A DNA stretch of 64,000 nt from Caldalkalibacillus thermarum (lineage in GTDB: Bacteria; Bacillota; Bacilli; Caldalkalibacillales; Caldalkalibacillaceae). Positions 61,752 to 64,000 of this stretch are shown here, in pieces. The position numbers and the translations under genes were made by a program. The notes under the pieces are model-generated. The model searched no databases, was not told the DNA's origin, and was given only the letters and a program-made list of their open reading frames with translations. Location of the stretch: the NCBI RefSeq assembly GCF_014644735.1, contig NZ_BMKZ01000011.1, forward strand, positions 1 to 64,000, read 5' to 3'. The number at the start of each line of letters is the position of its first letter. The stretch's first letter is position 1.

Positions 61752-62342
61752 ATGGCTTATCCACGTATAAAGGGGCATCGCTTGCCACCGTTTTCCCGTC
61801 ATCCGGCAGGCCAACCGATTGGATTTTTAATGCAAGGAGCTAAACCGCCACAACCGCAACCAAACCTTAGCCCGTTTTTTGGTGCTCCCAATATGCCTCC
61901 CCAAGGAGGAGGTCCTTTTACGCCTTTTTCATCCCCTTCACCACCCTCTCAAGTGCCGGGGTTTCCTTTTCAAGGTCCATCCGCCCCCGGAGCCTCACCT
62001 CCAGGAACCGGAGGACTGCAAGGATTATTACAGGGGCTCATGGGCGGGAGTTCATTTGACTTGCCAGGCCTTATGAGCAACGCTCAAAAATGGATTGGGG
62101 TGCTTAACCAATTAGGCTCCGTCATTAAACAAGCCGGTCCGTTGTTGCAATTGGTGCAGGGGCTAACGAACGGTACAGATTCTTTTAGCGATGATGATAC
62201 CTTGACCGAATTAACTGATGATGAAGAAGAAATGGAAGTTAAACAGGAAAAACCTAAGCCAAAGCGGAAAAGATCCAGGGTCAGAACAAAAGGAAAAAGA
62301 AAACGACGCCGTAAAAAAACAAAAGGTACAGGAAGAGTCTAA
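61752..62342 (+). CDS. yqfQ: YqfQ/VrrA-like Pro/Gly-rich protein
   Basis: About 196 residues. The first half is low-complexity and rich in Pro, Gly, Gln and Phe. A conserved middle segment (GLMSNAQKWIGVLNQLGSVIKQAGPLLQLVQGL) matches the helical core of YqfQ/VrrA proteins of bacilli. An acidic patch and a very basic Lys/Arg tail (residues ~165-196) end it. The function is unknown, probably spore- or envelope-related. The start is the ATG at 61752 after AAAGGGGGG. Confidence 0.72.
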   Translation: MAYPRIKGHRLPPFSRHPAGQPIGFLMQGAKPPQPQPNLSPFFGAPNMPPQGGGPFTPFSSPSPPSQVPGFPFQGPSAPGASPPGTGGLQGLLQGLMGGSSFDLPGLMSNAQKWIGVLNQLGSVIKQAGPLLQLVQGLTNGTDSFSDDDTLTELTDDEEEMEVKQEKPKPKRKRSRVRTKGKRKRRRKKTKGTGRV

Positions 62343-62470
62343 CTCCAGCTTCACACTACGCATCAAGCAACATTATGACATGTCCTGCAAGCACAAAAAT
62401 TCATTAAGCAAAGTTTAGGCTGGAAGGCCCCGCCAGAACAAATGACAGGAAAAATAGTAAATAAAAGTAC

Positions 62471-62505
62471 AAAAAAAGGTGGCATATACCTCTAGTATAT
62501 GCCAC
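62471..62505 (-). terminator. Intrinsic terminator of the peroxiredoxin gene
   Basis: GTGGCATATA and TATATGCCAC form a 10-bp perfect stem with a 7-nt loop, followed by seven Ts on the minus strand. Confidence 0.88.
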
Positions 62506-62526
62506 TCCATTTTGGAAGCAAACGGC

Positions 62527-63033
62527 TTAGGATTCGAGCTTACGCAAGACCTCAAACAATTCTTCGTTGTCCGGCTGCTCATCAATGGGGTGAACATCGA
62601 TGAACCGAATGATCCCTTGCTTGTCAATGATAAACAAGGCACGTTCACTGGCTCCATAAGCGGATTCATCGGGATTGTCACGGAAGACGCCGTATTTCTT
62701 GGACACTTCACCGTGGGGATAGAAGTCAGCCAGTAAAGGATACGTGATGCCTCCGAGGGATTTGGCCCATGCTTTATGAGAGAAAACACTGTCAACGCTA
62801 ATACCCAAAACTTGGGTATCATACTCTTCAAAACGAGGAAGATCATCCTCGTATGAAGGCATTTGCGCACCTCAAACAGGGGTCCAATCTAAGGGATAGA
62901 AAGCAATGAACACATTTTTCTTACCCAAAAAGTCAGACAAAGTAATCGTCTCGTCCGTATGAGATTTCAGAGTGAAATCAGGTGCTTTGTCGCCAACTTT
63001 TAAAGTTTTGGTTTCTGTGGCACCTCTTGGCAT
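62527..63033 (-). CDS. Peroxiredoxin with in-frame TGA at the peroxidatic position (probable selenoprotein)
   Basis: The 168-residue frame starts at the ATG at 63033, 8 nt after AGGAGG. It reads [12 protein letters not shown], then FYPLDWTPV followed by TGA at codon 54 (62874-62872) and [11 protein letters not shown], with [21 protein letters not shown] and an intact 3' end. Peroxiredoxins have PxxxTxxC here, so the TGA falls precisely on the peroxidatic cysteine. There is no other cysteine in the whole protein, so a 1-Sec (AhpE-like) enzyme is implied. A hairpin like a bacterial SECIS lies 19 nt after the TGA. Frame, codon pattern, promoter-side ribosome-binding site and terminator are intact. 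A simple nonsense mutation is the alternative but less likely. Confidence 0.85.
62833..62852 (-). promoter_or_regulatory. Candidate bacterial SECIS hairpin
   Basis: On the minus strand ACGAGGA and TCCTCGT form a perfect 7-bp stem with a 6-nt loop TGATCT. The apical loop begins 26 nt after the TGA, within the spacing described for bacterial SECIS elements (roughly 16-37 nt), and G is the second loop base. Because it lies in coding sequence, chance pairing is possible. Confidence 0.5.
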
Positions 63034-63066
63034 TTAGACATCCTCCTTTGGGCCTAAATTATGTAC

Positions 63067-63086
63067 GGACAAGTCTTAGCTTGTCC
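63067..63086 (-). other. 5' UTR hairpin of the peroxiredoxin gene
   Basis: GGACAAG and CTTGTCC form a perfect 7-bp stem with a 6-nt loop, about 35-55 nt upstream of the start codon. Its role is unknown. Confidence 0.35.
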
Positions 63087-63234
63087 AATAAGGCTATGGT
63101 TCAGCCTTTATTTATATTATACTATTCTTAGTCAAAAATACTATCGTAATTAAAGTTATAATAAACAAGTTATCCTTTTCCTTTGCGAAGCATTTAACAA
63201 ACAGCAAAAAATTGCGCCAATGGAGGCTAGTGCA

Positions 63235-64000
63235 ATGAACCAAATGTGGTTGGAAGCATTAGGAAAGGAATTAAAGAAAGTCATTGATACATATCAATAT
63301 CCGTCCTTGACATCGGAAATTTTTACTGAAGACATTTGTGATGAATGGCGTTCAACACTGTCTGGCCTTCCCTCCAGTGATGAAGCCCTGAAGCAAGTGA
63401 TGACCAAACAGCTGCATAAAAGTACGATAGAAGAAATTGAGGACGCCGGCCAACATTTGCTTTTCAAAGTCAAGTTAAAACACAAAGGTGAGCTTTATCA
63501 GGTGCAGCTTAAGCTTGAAAACTTAACCTGGTCGATCGTCTCCTTGCAGTACATAGGAAATGACACAAAAAAACGTCTGGTTTGGGGAATAAACGTCGCC
63601 CTGGTCTTTATGCTGCTCATTGGGAGCTGGTTCATGTTTCAAAAATGGACAGAAGGGGCGCCGGCTCAGACATCCTTGAGCACAGATGACCGTTCCGCTG
63701 CCCAAAACTGGGACGAAAAGCTATTTTTAAACCATATCGATGATATTCAAAAGGCGGCAAAGCAACATGGCTATATCATCATGACGGAGGAAGAGTTTAA
63801 TGCGGCCCTCGACGACCATGCGCAACAAAGGCTCATTGCCCACTTAACAGAGAACGAATCTGAAGCGTCTGAAATGGAGAAGACCGAATCTGAACCCCAA
63901 GCTGGTGAAACAAAATCCCCCGAGGAAATGGTTGAGCTTGCCATTCAGCCTGGTATGACCAGCCCGGATATTGCCGCCCAGCTCGTAGAAAAAGGATTGG
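63235..64000 (+). CDS. Membrane-anchored protein with MltG-like tail (partial)
   Basis: The gene runs off the window after 255 codons. The first ~110 residues are cytosolic and charged. One membrane helix follows (residues ~115-137), then an acidic extracellular linker. At the window edge the sequence reads IQPGMTSPDIAAQLVEKGL, which resembles the LysM-like start of YceG/MltG endolytic transglycosylases (pattern: PGxTSxxIAxLLxxKGL). GGAGG lies 8 nt before the ATG at 63235. It is divergent from the peroxiredoxin gene. Confidence 0.65.
   Translation, partial: MNQMWLEALGKELKKVIDTYQYPSLTSEIFTEDICDEWRSTLSGLPSSDEALKQVMTKQLHKSTIEEIEDAGQHLLFKVKLKHKGELYQVQLKLENLTWSIVSLQYIGNDTKKRLVWGINVALVFMLLIGSWFMFQKWTEGAPAQTSLSTDDRSAAQNWDEKLFLNHIDDIQKAAKQHGYIIMTEEEFNAALDDHAQQRLIAHLTENESEASEMEKTESEPQAGETKSPEEMVELAIQPGMTSPDIAAQLVEKGL

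Noticed and set aside
62415-62870. 151-codon frame overlapping the peroxiredoxin gene
   Set aside because: It is an out-of-frame shadow; the peroxiredoxin frame on the same strand carries the homology.

Overview
The window comes from a spore-forming member of the Bacillales. It carries an alpha/beta-type small acid-soluble spore protein, a GerA/SpoVAF-type germination protein, a YjcZ-type sporulation peptide, a VrrA/YqfQ-like protein and RNase J. Several blocks match Bacillus subtilis neighbourhoods: sodA, yqgE, pbpA, pstS, pstC, pstA and pstB in that order, and msmX next to yxkF. The intermediate GC content, the tungsten-type aldehyde:ferredoxin oxidoreductase and the probable selenoprotein suggest a thermophilic or alkaliphilic Bacillaceae of the Caldalkalibacillus kind. 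That species-level guess is inference only.

Region by region: 1-840 holds a broken AbgT transporter and a small unknown gene. 917-4920 is a thiamine operon (thiE-thiS-thiG-thiO-thiD, minus strand) behind a TPP riboswitch and terminator. 4985-11635 holds yfkAB, htpX, nfrA, glycerate kinase, a YfcE/YsnB-type phosphodiesterase and a DUF1128 gene. 11679-13870 is an ectoine/hydroxyectoine (ehu) uptake operon whose second permease and ATPase are wrecked. 14043-23741 holds an AEC permease relic, yjcZ, glcK, msmX, yxkF, membrane proteins, the rhomboid protease gluP, a HAD phosphatase and spx. 23923-27509 is a phosphonate-type ABC transporter with a PhoP-box-like promoter. 28585-42061 is a molybdenum/tungsten cofactor region around an aor gene, with three MoeA, two MoaD, two MoeB/ThiF, one MoaE and one MoaA. 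42220-43309 has a spore protein gene and a tRNA cluster. 43393-47946 has a germination gene and a Fur-type iron transporter. 48002-53190 holds arsRC, a shattered phoU and the pst operon behind a PhoP box. 53313-61558 holds pbpA, a Ktr subunit, an MFS protein, a quinone-oxidoreductase-like protein, sodA, nfeD and RNase J. 61752-64000 holds yqfQ, a peroxiredoxin with in-frame TGA, and the start of a membrane protein gene.

Three things stand out. First, a peroxiredoxin gene (62527-63033) has TGA exactly at the peroxidatic cysteine, no other cysteine, and a bacterial-SECIS-like hairpin downstream, so it is very probably a 1-Sec peroxiredoxin. Second, one tRNA gene is a chimera: its 5' part is tRNA-Tyr and its last ~20 nt are tRNA-His, consistent with a deletion between their identical T-loops that removed the DNA between them. 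Third, the window is littered with genes cut by internal deletions (abgT, a GntP-like relic, ehuD, ehuA, an AEC permease, a mocA-like gene, phoU) without any insertion sequence, which points to deletion-driven loss, mainly of transport functions.

Functional ties: pst and phn share PhoP-box-like repeats (phosphate starvation); arsRC beside pst fits arsenate entry through phosphate uptake; spx, nfrA, sodA and the peroxiredoxin form an oxidative-stress theme; the duplicated MoaD/MoeB/MoeA genes suggest separate cofactor branches, one probably feeding the aldehyde oxidoreductase.
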